Below the pieces are notes generated by a model. It was given only the letters and a program-made list of their open reading frames with translations. It was not told where the DNA came from and did not search any database. From assembly GCF_000959445.1 (NCBI RefSeq), contig NZ_CP009631.1, forward strand, positions 2,976,001-3,040,000: DNA of 64,000 nucleotides. Reading direction: 5' to 3'. Source of the stretch: Burkholderia vietnamiensis LMG 10929. Its GTDB lineage: Bacteria; Pseudomonadota; Gammaproteobacteria; Burkholderiales; Burkholderiaceae. Position numbers and translations under genes: made by a program. Positions 7,090 to 15,279 of this stretch are shown in pieces; the stretch's first letter is position 1; the number at the start of each line of letters is the position of its first letter.

Positions 7090-9045
7090 ATGCCCGCGTT
7101 GCCCAATGCTTCCCGTCGTCAGGCCCTGAAGATCCTCGCCGGGGCGCCGATGCTGCCCCTTTCCGGCCTCGCGCTGCCGGCCCTGTTGACCGGCTGCGGC
7201 GGCGACGACAATCCGACGGCCACGCCGGCCGCCGCCTATACGTCGGCCGCGTTCGCGGCGATGGCCGCGCCGACGCTCGACAATCCGGGCGCGATGGCCG
7301 CCACGACGGTGGGCTCGACGCTGGCGGTGTCGTTCTCGGACGGCTCGTCGCGCAACTTCAAGCTCGCGTACCGGCCGTTCTTCGTGACGGGCGACATGGT
7401 GCCGGACGGCAAAGGCGGCACGATCCTCGCGGGCGGCTACTACGACATCAACAACCAGCCGATCATCGACCGCTCGGTGGCCGGCAAGGAGCGCCAGTTC
7501 TATTCGGACTGTCCGGACGGCAGCTCGCTGCTCACGCTGAAGAACGCGAACGTGGCGGGCGTGAAAGGCAACACGGTGTTCGCCGTCGTGCAGTTCGAAT
7601 ACACGACGCGCGACCAGGCGAGCGCGTCGCAGTACGGCCAGCTGCCGTCGCCGATCGCGGTCATCACGCTCGACCAGGATCCTGCCACCGGCGCGCTGAA
7701 GGTCGTCAAGTATCACAACGTCGACACGTCGAAGGCGCACGGGCTGTGGATCACCTGCGGCGCGAGCCTGTCGCCGTGGGGCACGCACCTGTCGAGCGAG
7801 GAATACGAGCCGGACGCGACGAAGGCCGCGACCGACGCGCAGTTCAAGGCGTTCAGCCGCAACACGTTCGGCGACGAGACGAAGGCGAACCCCTACCACT
7901 ACGGCCATCTGCCCGAGATCACGGTGAATCCGGACGGCACCGGCACGGTGAAGAAGCACTACTGTCTCGGCCGCATCTCGCACGAGCTGATCCAGGTGAT
8001 GCCGGACCAGCGCACCGTGATGATGGGCGACGACGCGACCAACGGCGGCCTGTTCATGTTCGTCGCCGACAAGGCGGCCGACCTGTCGGCCGGCACGCTG
8101 TACGTCGCAAAATGGACGCAGACGACCTCGGCCGGCGCCGGCAGCGCGACGCTCACGTGGATCAGGATCGGCCATGCGACGAGCAGCGAGATCGAGACGC
8201 TCGCGAACACGCTGAAGGCGTCGGACATCATGGACGTCGCGACGGTCGATCCGGCCGACGCGAGCTATACGAAGATCCACTTCGGCGGCAAGTTCAACTG
8301 GATTCGCGTGAAGCCGGGGATGGAAAAGGCCGCCGCGTTCCTGGAGACGCACCGCTACGCGGCGCTGATCGGCGGCAGCATGGCGTTCACGAAGCTCGAG
8401 GGCACGACGGTCAACGCGCGCGACAAGATCGTCTACTCGGCGATGTCGCGGATCGAGACGTCGATGATCAAGGGCAACGCGGTGTCGCGCGACGTCGCGC
8501 TCGACAAGAAGATCGCCGCGGGCGCCGTCTACGCGCTGAACCTGAAGGGCAGCCAGCGCGACACGACGGGCGCCGCGATCGACAGCGACTGGGTGCCGGT
8601 CGACATGAGCGCGCCGGCCGCGCTGGTCGGTGAGGACCTGGCCGCCGCCGACGCGCTCGGCAACCTCGCGAACCCGGACAAGATCGCGAACCCCGACAAC
8701 CTGAAGTTCTCGGAAAAGCTGCGCACGCTCTTCATCGGCGAAGACTCGGGCATGCACGTGAACAACTTCCTGTGGGCGTACAACGTCGACACGAAAGTGC
8801 TCACGCGCGTGCTGTCGTGCCCGGCGGGCGCCGAATCGACGGGCCTGCACGCGGTGGACGAGATCAACGGCTGGACCTACATCATGAGCAACTTCCAGCA
8901 CGCGGGCGACTGGGAAACGCCGCTGCACGACAAGGTCAAGCCGACGCTCGATCCGCTCGTGCGCGCGAACTTCAAGGACCGCTTCGGCGCAAGCGTCGGC
9001 TATCTGACGGCCGAGCCGACCAGCATCAAGCTCGCGAAGGCCTGA
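7090..9045 (+). CDS. PhoX-family (DUF839) Tat-exported lipoprotein, putative alkaline phosphatase
   Basis: The 651-residue protein begins with a twin-arginine signal (SRRQALK, residues 8-14), a hydrophobic stretch, and a lipobox-like ALLTG-C with Cys36, so it is probably a Tat-exported, membrane-anchored protein. The body matches the PhoX/DUF839 pattern: ITCGASLSPWGTHLSSEE (Cys223 region), SHELIQVMPD, GDDATNGGLFMF and a late GEDSGMHVNNFLWAY segment. PhoX enzymes use an Fe-Ca cofactor with an iron-ligating Cys; Cys223 is the candidate. The motif is a variant of the usual TPWGT / CEE sequence, so it may be a divergent subfamily with a different substrate. The start at 7090 was chosen for the signal peptide; its ribosome-binding site is weak. 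No phosphate-regulation site was identified. Confidence 0.8.
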   Translation: MPALPNASRRQALKILAGAPMLPLSGLALPALLTGCGGDDNPTATPAAAYTSAAFAAMAAPTLDNPGAMAATTVGSTLAVSFSDGSSRNFKLAYRPFFVTGDMVPDGKGGTILAGGYYDINNQPIIDRSVAGKERQFYSDCPDGSSLLTLKNANVAGVKGNTVFAVVQFEYTTRDQASASQYGQLPSPIAVITLDQDPATGALKVVKYHNVDTSKAHGLWITCGASLSPWGTHLSSEEYEPDATKAATDAQFKAFSRNTFGDETKANPYHYGHLPEITVNPDGTGTVKKHYCLGRISHELIQVMPDQRTVMMGDDATNGGLFMFVADKAADLSAGTLYVAKWTQTTSAGAGSATLTWIRIGHATSSEIETLANTLKASDIMDVATVDPADASYTKIHFGGKFNWIRVKPGMEKAAAFLETHRYAALIGGSMAFTKLEGTTVNARDKIVYSAMSRIETSMIKGNAVSRDVALDKKIAAGAVYALNLKGSQRDTTGAAIDSDWVPVDMSAPAALVGEDLAAADALGNLANPDKIANPDNLKFSEKLRTLFIGEDSGMHVNNFLWAYNVDTKVLTRVLSCPAGAESTGLHAVDEINGWTYIMSNFQHAGDWETPLHDKVKPTLDPLVRANFKDRFGASVGYLTAEPTSIKLAKA

Positions 9046-9116
9046 GCGTCAACCGGGGCGCGCGGCGCCCCGCTTCATCGTCACGTTTCATTCGTCGGCG
9101 CTCCACGCCGTCTTCT

Positions 9117-9152
9117 GCGCGATGCCCATTGCGGGCGTCGCGCTTTTTTTTT
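9117..9152 (+). terminator. Intrinsic terminator of the PhoX-family gene
   Basis: An 11-bp stem (GCGCGATGCCC with one G-T wobble) and 5-base loop are followed by nine T. It is 72 bases past the stop codon. Confidence 0.85.
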
Positions 9153-9280
9153 GCACGGCGATGAAGGCGGTGCGAACGACGACGCGGCCGGGCGATAGAC
9201 TCGCGGTTGACGCGGTAGACTGCGCTGTCGGGGAAACTGCGGCGTTCGGCCGCAGGTGTCGGCGTTGCGTCGGCGGCGGG

Positions 9281-9316
9281 CAAAAAAAAGCGCCACGGAG
9301 ACCGTGGCGCTAAAAA
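9281..9316 (-). terminator. Intrinsic terminator 2, bidirectional type
   Basis: A 10-bp perfect stem with a 3-base loop is flanked by A/T tracts on both sides (eight on the minus-strand 3' side, six on the other). Confidence 0.8.
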
Positions 9317-9347
9317 AGTTCTAGCCATTCCGAGGGCCGTGCTAGAA
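9311..9347 (-). terminator. Intrinsic terminator 1 of the candidate RNA
   Basis: An 8-bp perfect stem with a 15-base loop is followed by six T in the minus-strand sense. It lies immediately upstream of a second terminator. Confidence 0.65.
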
Positions 9348-9630
9348 CCTGAGAGACTGCGCGAAACACCGTAGCGGGTTAAACTCCTGAAACGATGTTT
9401 CGAAAACGTGAGACATTCTTTCCGTTTCCGGCCGCCAAGTCAAGCGGTATTTGCACCGGCCTCTTCACTTTCCGGCAATAGTGAGTTGGCGGTTTCCCCA
9501 GTAAACCCAAGGGTGAACCCGTAAAATATCATACGATGAACGATTCACCCATGGAACATGCATGTTTTGACAATCATCGTACAATTCTAACAAAATTGAA
9601 ATCGAGTTTCGGAAATAGAGAGAACCGCAC

Positions 9631-10455
9631 GTGTCGACATCTGTAACGCCTCCTGCGCCCCGAGATCGCGAATCGTCGCCGGACGAGATCACCGCCCTCG
9701 CGCGCGGTCTCGCCGTGCTGCGCCGCATCGCTGCGGCCGACGCCCCGGTCAGCAATCGCGAGCTGACCGAATTGACCGGCATCCCGAAGCCGACGGTGTC
9801 GCGCATCACCGCGACGCTCGTCAGCGCCGGCTTCCTGTTCCAGCTGCCGGACAGCGAACGCTTCGTGCTGACGGCGTCCGTCCTCGAGCTGAGCCACGGC
9901 TTCCTGCGCAACTTCGACATTCGCGCACGCTCGCGGCCGTTCATGATCGAACTGGCCGAACGCACGTCGCTGTCGGTGCACCTCGCGGTGCGCGACCGGC
10001 TCGACATGGTCGCGATCGACGTGATCCGGCCGCGCTCGGCGGTGCTGGTCACGCGTCTGGAAATCGGCTCGCGGATGGACATCGCGCGCACGGCGGTCGG
10101 CCGCGCGTATCTCGCGGCGCTCGAGGACGACGAGCGCGACACGCTGCTCGACGCGCTGCGCGCGACGGCCGGCGACGACTGGCCGCTCGTGTCGGCGCGC
10201 CTGAAATCCGGCCTCGACGAAGCGCTCCGCGACGGCCATGCGCTCGCGGTCGGCGAGTGGCGCGAAGGGCTGAACGCCGTTGCGGCCGGATTCGTCGGGC
10301 CGTCGGGCCAGCGCTATTCGGTGAACTGCGGCGGCGCGTCGAGCCAGTGCGCGCCCGAATGGCTGCAGGAACACGTGGTGCCCGCGCTGCACGAATGCAT
10401 CGCGAAGATCACGCGCGAAATCGGCGGCTCGCCGGCGCGGCGCAGCGTCGTGTAA
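9631..10455 (+). CDS. IclR-family transcriptional regulator
   Basis: The 274-residue protein starts at GTG 9631. It has an N-terminal winged helix-turn-helix (residues about 20-85; SNRELTELTGIPKPTVSRIT is the recognition region) and an IclR effector-binding domain (about 95-265). The domain includes the segments ARTAVGRAYLAAL and NCGGASSQ near the ligand pocket. IclR proteins bind small acids or aromatics as tetramers. The gene stands 288 bases upstream of an RND efflux operon on the same strand. IclR-type repressors of RND pumps are known (TtgV of Pseudomonas putida), so control of the pump is a reasonable but untested inference. Confidence 0.92.
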   Translation: MSTSVTPPAPRDRESSPDEITALARGLAVLRRIAAADAPVSNRELTELTGIPKPTVSRITATLVSAGFLFQLPDSERFVLTASVLELSHGFLRNFDIRARSRPFMIELAERTSLSVHLAVRDRLDMVAIDVIRPRSAVLVTRLEIGSRMDIARTAVGRAYLAALEDDERDTLLDALRATAGDDWPLVSARLKSGLDEALRDGHALAVGEWREGLNAVAAGFVGPSGQRYSVNCGGASSQCAPEWLQEHVVPALHECIAKITREIGGSPARRSVV

Positions 10456-10743
10456 TCGATTCGTCATCGTCGCGTCGCGTTCTTCGTGTGCTGTAACGGC
10501 CGTAACCCGTTGAAAGATGGGCCACTGGACTGTAGCGGGGACGGCACGTAGGATCATGCCCATCGTCGCGCCGCAGCCGCGGCGCACAATGCGCTCTTTC
10601 CCGCGCGGATCTGACGGGCCGGACCGAGCCGGCCCCGCCGGCGCTGCATGCGCACGCGCGATCGGCGCGATCGGCGCATTCGCCGCGTTTACCGCGTGTA
10701 CGGCGCCTACCGGCACGCCGCGCCGCCTTCCCGACAGAACACG

Positions 10744-12147
10744 ATGGACAACCAACCCAAGCCCACGCCCCCTTCGAAGGACCCTGCCCCCACTGCCGCA
10801 CGGCGCCCGCGCCGCACGCTCGCGATCGGCACGCTCGCGGTCGTCATCATCGGCGGCCTGCTGTGGTGGCATCCGTGGCGGCGCACGCCCGCCGACGCAA
10901 CCGGCGCCGCCGGCCCGGCGTCCGGCGCGATGGCCGGCGGCGACCATCGCGGCCGCGGCGGCCCCGCTGCGATGGCGAACGTGCCGCAGCCCGTGTCGGT
11001 CGCAACCGCGACGCAAGGCGAGATGCCGATCGTGCTGTCCGCGCTCGGCACCGTGACGCCGCTCGCGAACGTCACCGTCAAGAGCCAGTTGTCGGGCTAC
11101 CTGCAGTCGGTCGCGTTCCAGGAAGGCCAGATCGTGAAGAAAGGCGACCTGCTCGCGCAGATCGACCCGCGCCCGTACCAGGTCTCGCTCGAGAACGCCG
11201 AAGGCACGCATGCGCGCGACGCGGCGCTGCTCGCGACCGCGCGTCTCGATCTGAAACGCTATCAGACGCTGCTGTCGCAGGACTCGATCGCATCGCAGAC
11301 GGTCGACACGCAGGCGTCGCTCGTCAAGCAATATGAAGGCACGGTGAAAACCGACCAGGCCGCGATCGACTCCGCGAAGCTCAATCTCACGTACGCGCGC
11401 ATCACCGCGCCGGTCGCGGGCCGCGTCGGCCTGCGTCAGGTCGACGCCGGCAACTACGTGACGCCGGGCGACACGAACGGGATCGTCGTCATCACGCAGC
11501 TGCAGCCGATCAGCGTGATCTTCACGACCTCGGAAGACAACCTGCCGGCGATCCTCGAGCAGGTGAACGCGGGCCGCAAGCTGTCGGTCACCGCCTACAA
11601 CCGCAACAACACGGTGCCGCTCGAGACGGGCTCGCTCGAGACGCTCGACAACCAGATCGACACGAGCACCGGCACGGTGAAGCTGCGCGCCACGTTCGCG
11701 AACGCCGCGGGGCGGCTGTTCCCGAATCAGTTCGTCAACACGCGGCTGCTCATCGACGTGATCCGCAATGCGACGATCGTGCCGACCTCGGCGGTGCTGA
11801 CCGGCTCGATCGGCCAGTTCGTGTACGTCGTCAAGCCCGACAACACGGTGACGGTGCGCAAGGTCAAGACCGGCCCGGTCGACGGCGAACGCACGAGCAT
11901 CGTCAGCGGCGTCGCGCTCGGCGAGCGCGTGGTCACCGACGGCTCCGATCGCCTGCGCGAAGGCTCGAAGATCTCGATCCCCGCCGACAAGCCGAACGGC
12001 GCGTCGGGCGCACATGGGGCCGGCGCGGCAGCGGGTGCGTCGGGGGCTTCAGGCACAACCAGTGCATCGGACGCATCGCGCACGGGCGCCCATCGCGGCG
12101 GCCACCACACCGGCGCGTCGCACGCAGCGGCCGCGTCGGCCCCGTAA
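10744..12147 (+). CDS. mdtA: RND efflux periplasmic adaptor (MdtA/MuxA-type)
   Basis: The 467-residue membrane-fusion protein has an N-terminal membrane anchor (residues about 24-42, LAIGTLAVVIIGGLLWW), then a lipoyl/barrel-sandwich half (VTVKSQLSGYLQSVAFQEG), an alpha-helical hairpin (about 155-215), the second lipoyl half (ARITAPVAGRVGLRQVDAG) and beta-barrel and membrane-proximal domains to about residue 415. The tail is Ala/Gly/Ser/His-rich low complexity. It bridges the inner-membrane pump to an outer-membrane channel. It is first in an operon with two pump genes (gaps of 15 and 3 bases), which matches mdtABC of E. coli and muxABC of Pseudomonas. The start at 10744 gives the anchor directly after a short cytosolic leader. 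Confidence 0.93.
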   Translation: MDNQPKPTPPSKDPAPTAARRPRRTLAIGTLAVVIIGGLLWWHPWRRTPADATGAAGPASGAMAGGDHRGRGGPAAMANVPQPVSVATATQGEMPIVLSALGTVTPLANVTVKSQLSGYLQSVAFQEGQIVKKGDLLAQIDPRPYQVSLENAEGTHARDAALLATARLDLKRYQTLLSQDSIASQTVDTQASLVKQYEGTVKTDQAAIDSAKLNLTYARITAPVAGRVGLRQVDAGNYVTPGDTNGIVVITQLQPISVIFTTSEDNLPAILEQVNAGRKLSVTAYNRNNTVPLETGSLETLDNQIDTSTGTVKLRATFANAAGRLFPNQFVNTRLLIDVIRNATIVPTSAVLTGSIGQFVYVVKPDNTVTVRKVKTGPVDGERTSIVSGVALGERVVTDGSDRLREGSKISIPADKPNGASGAHGAGAAAGASGASGTTSASDASRTGAHRGGHHTGASHAAAASAP

Positions 12148-12162
12148 CGCACGGGCCGCTCG

Positions 12163-15100
12163 ATGAATCCATCCCGCCTGTTCATTCTCCGGCCGGTCGG
12201 CACTGCGCTGCTGATGGCTGCGATCATGCTGGCCGGCCTCGTCGCGTTGCGCTTCCTGCCGCTCGCCGCGCTGCCCGAAGTCGACTATCCGACGATCCAG
12301 GTCCAGACCTTCTATCCGGGCGCGAGCCCGGAGGTGATGACGTCGTCGGTCACCGCGCCGCTCGAGCGGCAGTTCGGGCAGATGCCGTCGCTGAACCAGA
12401 TGTCGTCGCAGAGCTCGGCCGGCGCATCGGTGATCACGCTGCAGTTCTCGCTCGACCTGCCGCTCGACATCGCCGAGCAGGAAGTGCAGGCCGCGATCAA
12501 CGCGGCCGGCAACCTGCTGCCGTCCGATCTCCCTGCCCCGCCGATCTATGCGAAGGTGAACCCGGCCGACGCGCCGGTGATCACGCTCGCGATCACGTCG
12601 AAGACGCTGCCGCTCACGCAGGTGCAGGACCTGACCGACACGCGCCTCGCGATGAAGATCTCGCAGATCGCGGGCGTCGGCCTGGTGAGCCTGTCGGGCG
12701 GCAACCGGCCGGCCGTGCGGATCCAGGCGAACCCGACCGCGCTCGCGAAGTACGGGATGAACCTCGACGATCTGCGCACGACGATCTCGAACCTGAACGT
12801 CAACACGCCGAAGGGCAATTTCGACGGCCCGACGCGCGCCTACACGATCAACGCGAACGACCAGCTCACGAGCGCCGACCAGTACAACGACGCGGTGGTC
12901 GCATACAAGAACGGCCGCCCGGTGATGCTCACCGACGTCGCGCAGATCGTCGCCGGCTCGGAGAACACCAAGCTCGGCGCCTGGGTGAATGCGGAGCCGG
13001 CGATCATCCTGAACGTGCAGCGCCAGCCGGGCGCGAACGTGATCGCGACCGTCGACGCGATCAAGGCGCAGTTGCCGAAGCTCCAGGAGACGCTGCCGGC
13101 CGCGCTCGACGTGCAGATCGTCACCGACCGCACGACGATGATCCGCGCCGCCGTGCGCGACGTGCAGTTCGAGCTGCTGCTCGCGGTCGCGCTGGTCGTG
13201 CTGGTGATGTACCTGTTCCTCGCGAACGTGTACGCGACGCTCATCCCGAGCCTGTCGGTGCCGCTGTCGCTGATCGGTACGCTGGCGGTGATGTACATGG
13301 CCGGCTTCTCGCTGAACAACCTGTCGCTGATGGCGCTCACCATCGCGACCGGCTTCGTCGTCGACGATGCGATCGTGATGATCGAGAACATCGCGCGCTA
13401 CGTCGAGGAAGGCGACTCCGGGCTCGAGGCCGCGCTAAAGGGTTCGAAGCAGATCGGCTTCACGATCATCTCGCTGACGGTGTCGCTGATCGCCGTGCTG
13501 ATCCCGCTGCTGTTCATGGGCGACGTGGTCGGACGCCTGTTCCACGAATTCGCGATCACGCTCGCGGTGACGATCGTGATCTCGGCGATCGTGTCGCTCA
13601 CGCTCGTGCCGATGATGTGCGCGACGCTGCTGCGCCATTCGCCGCCGCATGAAAGCCATCGCTTCGAAGCGCGCGTGCACCGCGCGATCGACTGGGTGAT
13701 CGCCCGCTACGCGGTCGCGCTCGAATGGGTGCTGAACCGCCAGCGCTCGACGCTGGTGGTCGCGCTGCTCACGCTCGCGCTGACCGCGCTGCTCTACGTG
13801 TACGTGCCGAAGGGCTTCTTTCCCGCGCAGGACACCGGCGTGATCCAGGCGATCACGCAGGCGCCGCAGTCGATCTCGTACGGCGCGATGGCCGAGCGCC
13901 AGCAGGCGCTCGCCGCCGAGATCCTGAAGGATCCGAACGTCGAGAGCCTCACGTCGTTCATCGGCGTCGACGGCACCAACATCACGCTTAACAGCGGCCG
14001 CATGCTGATCAACCTGAAGGCGCGCGACGCGCGCAGCGAGTCGGCCGCGCAGATCATTCGCGACCTGCAGCGGCGCGTCGCGAACGTGACCGGCATCTCG
14101 CTGTTCATGCAGGCCGTGCAGGATCTGACGATCGACTCGACCGTGAGCCCGACGCAATACCAGTTCATGCTGACGAGCCCGAACCCCGAAGAGTTCGCGA
14201 CCTGGGTGCCGAAGCTCGTCGCGCGGCTGCAGCAGGAGCCGTCGCTCGCCGACGTCGCGACCGATCTGCAGAGCAACGGGCAGTCGGTCTACGTCGAGAT
14301 CGACCGCGCGAGCGCCGCGCGTTTCGGCATCACGCCGGCGACCGTCGACAACGCGCTGTACGACGCGTTCGGCCAGCGCATCGTGTCGACCATCTTCACG
14401 CAGTCGAACCAGTACCGCGTGATTCTCGAATCGGAGCCCCGCGAGCAGCATTACGCGCAGTCGCTGAACGACATCTATCTGCCGTCGGCCGGCGGCGGCC
14501 AGGTGCCGCTCGCGTCGATCGCGACGTTCCACGAACGGCCGTCGCCGCTGCTGGTCGCGCACCTGTCGCAGTTCCCGTCGACCACGATCTCGTTCAACCT
14601 CGCGCGGGGCGCGTCGCTCGGCGAGGCCGTGAAGGCGATCGGCGCGGCCGAGCACGACATCGGCCTGCCCGGCTCGTTCCAGACGCGCTTCCAGGGCGCG
14701 GCGCTCGCGTTCCAGGCGTCGCTGTCGAACCAGCTGTTCCTGATCCTGGCGGCGATCGTCACGATGTACATCGTGCTCGGCGTGCTGTACGAGAGCTACA
14801 TCCATCCGATCACGATCCTGTCGACGCTGCCGTCGGCCGGCGTCGGCGCGCTGCTCGCGCTGATGATCACCGGCCACGACCTCGACATCATCGGCATCAT
14901 CGGCATCGTGCTGCTGATCGGCATCGTCAAGAAGAACGCGATCATGATGATCGACTTCGCGCTCGAAGCCGAGCGCGTCGAAGGCAAGCCGCCGCGCGAG
15001 GCGATCTACCAGGCGTGCCTGCTGCGCTTCCGGCCGATCCTGATGACGACGCTCGCCGCGCTGCTCGGCGCGGTGCCGCTGATCGTCGGCGCCGGCGCGG

Positions 15101-15276
15101 GCTCCGAGCTGCGCCAGCCGCTCGGCATCGCGATCGCGGGCGGCCTGATCGTGTCGCAGGTGCTGACGCTGTTCACGACGCCGGTGATCTATCTCGGCTT
15201 CGACAGCCTCGCGCGCCGGACGCGCGGCTGGTTCGAGCGGCACGGCCCCGGCGCCGGCAAGCGGACCGGTGCGTAA
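12163..15276 (+). CDS. mdtB: RND multidrug efflux permease, MdtB/MuxB-type
   Basis: The 1037-residue protein has the RND plan: 12 membrane helices and two large periplasmic loops (after TM1 and TM7), an N-terminal [17 protein letters not shown], and the TM4 motif [14 protein letters not shown] with D401 and D402, which carry the proton-relay acids. The C-terminal block [20 protein letters not shown] is typical of the MdtB/MdtC subgroup. In E. coli, MdtB and MdtC form a B2C heterotrimer in which proton translocation and drug binding are divided. The partner gene follows after 3 bases. Likely substrates in the family include bile salts, novobiocin and aromatic compounds; this one is not determined. 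Confidence 0.95.
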   Translation: MNPSRLFILRPVGTALLMAAIMLAGLVALRFLPLAALPEVDYPTIQVQTFYPGASPEVMTSSVTAPLERQFGQMPSLNQMSSQSSAGASVITLQFSLDLPLDIAEQEVQAAINAAGNLLPSDLPAPPIYAKVNPADAPVITLAITSKTLPLTQVQDLTDTRLAMKISQIAGVGLVSLSGGNRPAVRIQANPTALAKYGMNLDDLRTTISNLNVNTPKGNFDGPTRAYTINANDQLTSADQYNDAVVAYKNGRPVMLTDVAQIVAGSENTKLGAWVNAEPAIILNVQRQPGANVIATVDAIKAQLPKLQETLPAALDVQIVTDRTTMIRAAVRDVQFELLLAVALVVLVMYLFLANVYATLIPSLSVPLSLIGTLAVMYMAGFSLNNLSLMALTIATGFVVDDAIVMIENIARYVEEGDSGLEAALKGSKQIGFTIISLTVSLIAVLIPLLFMGDVVGRLFHEFAITLAVTIVISAIVSLTLVPMMCATLLRHSPPHESHRFEARVHRAIDWVIARYAVALEWVLNRQRSTLVVALLTLALTALLYVYVPKGFFPAQDTGVIQAITQAPQSISYGAMAERQQALAAEILKDPNVESLTSFIGVDGTNITLNSGRMLINLKARDARSESAAQIIRDLQRRVANVTGISLFMQAVQDLTIDSTVSPTQYQFMLTSPNPEEFATWVPKLVARLQQEPSLADVATDLQSNGQSVYVEIDRASAARFGITPATVDNALYDAFGQRIVSTIFTQSNQYRVILESEPREQHYAQSLNDIYLPSAGGGQVPLASIATFHERPSPLLVAHLSQFPSTTISFNLARGASLGEAVKAIGAAEHDIGLPGSFQTRFQGAALAFQASLSNQLFLILAAIVTMYIVLGVLYESYIHPITILSTLPSAGVGALLALMITGHDLDIIGIIGIVLLIGIVKKNAIMMIDFALEAERVEGKPPREAIYQACLLRFRPILMTTLAALLGAVPLIVGAGAGSELRQPLGIAIAGGLIVSQVLTLFTTPVIYLGFDSLARRTRGWFERHGPGAGKRTGA

Positions 15277-15279
15277 GCG

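Larger units (their letters stand above)
9281..9480 (-). ncRNA. Candidate small RNA with two tandem terminators
   Basis: On the minus strand the hairpin GTTCTAGC-N15-GCTAGAAC (9317-9347) is followed by six T, and directly after it AGCGCCACGG-N3-CCGTGGCGCT (9288-9310) is followed by a run of T. Both are strong intrinsic terminators, yet there is no minus-strand protein gene for them to end. The 5' end is a guess (about 9480), and no sigma-70 promoter is clear. The second hairpin is T-flanked on both strands, so it could also back up the PhoX terminator. I do not recognise an Rfam family. Confidence 0.4.
9153..9630. other. Intergenic region holding a candidate minus-strand RNA and the IclR promoter region
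   Basis: No protein gene is seen. The left part holds two minus-strand terminators (9281-9316 and 9311-9347). The right part is AT-rich and has a -35-like TTGACA at 9567-9572 on the plus strand, with a weak -10 (TAACAA) 15 bases further on, before the GTG of the IclR gene. An inverted repeat GGGTGAA (9511-9517) / TTCACCC (9544-9550) lies in the same region and could be a regulator site. Confidence 0.5.

Noticed and set aside
9574..12015. Long minus-strand open frame (813 codons) opposite the IclR and adaptor genes
   Set aside because: Same Arg/Ala/Val-rich antisense artefact; the plus strand holds clear domain-bearing genes.
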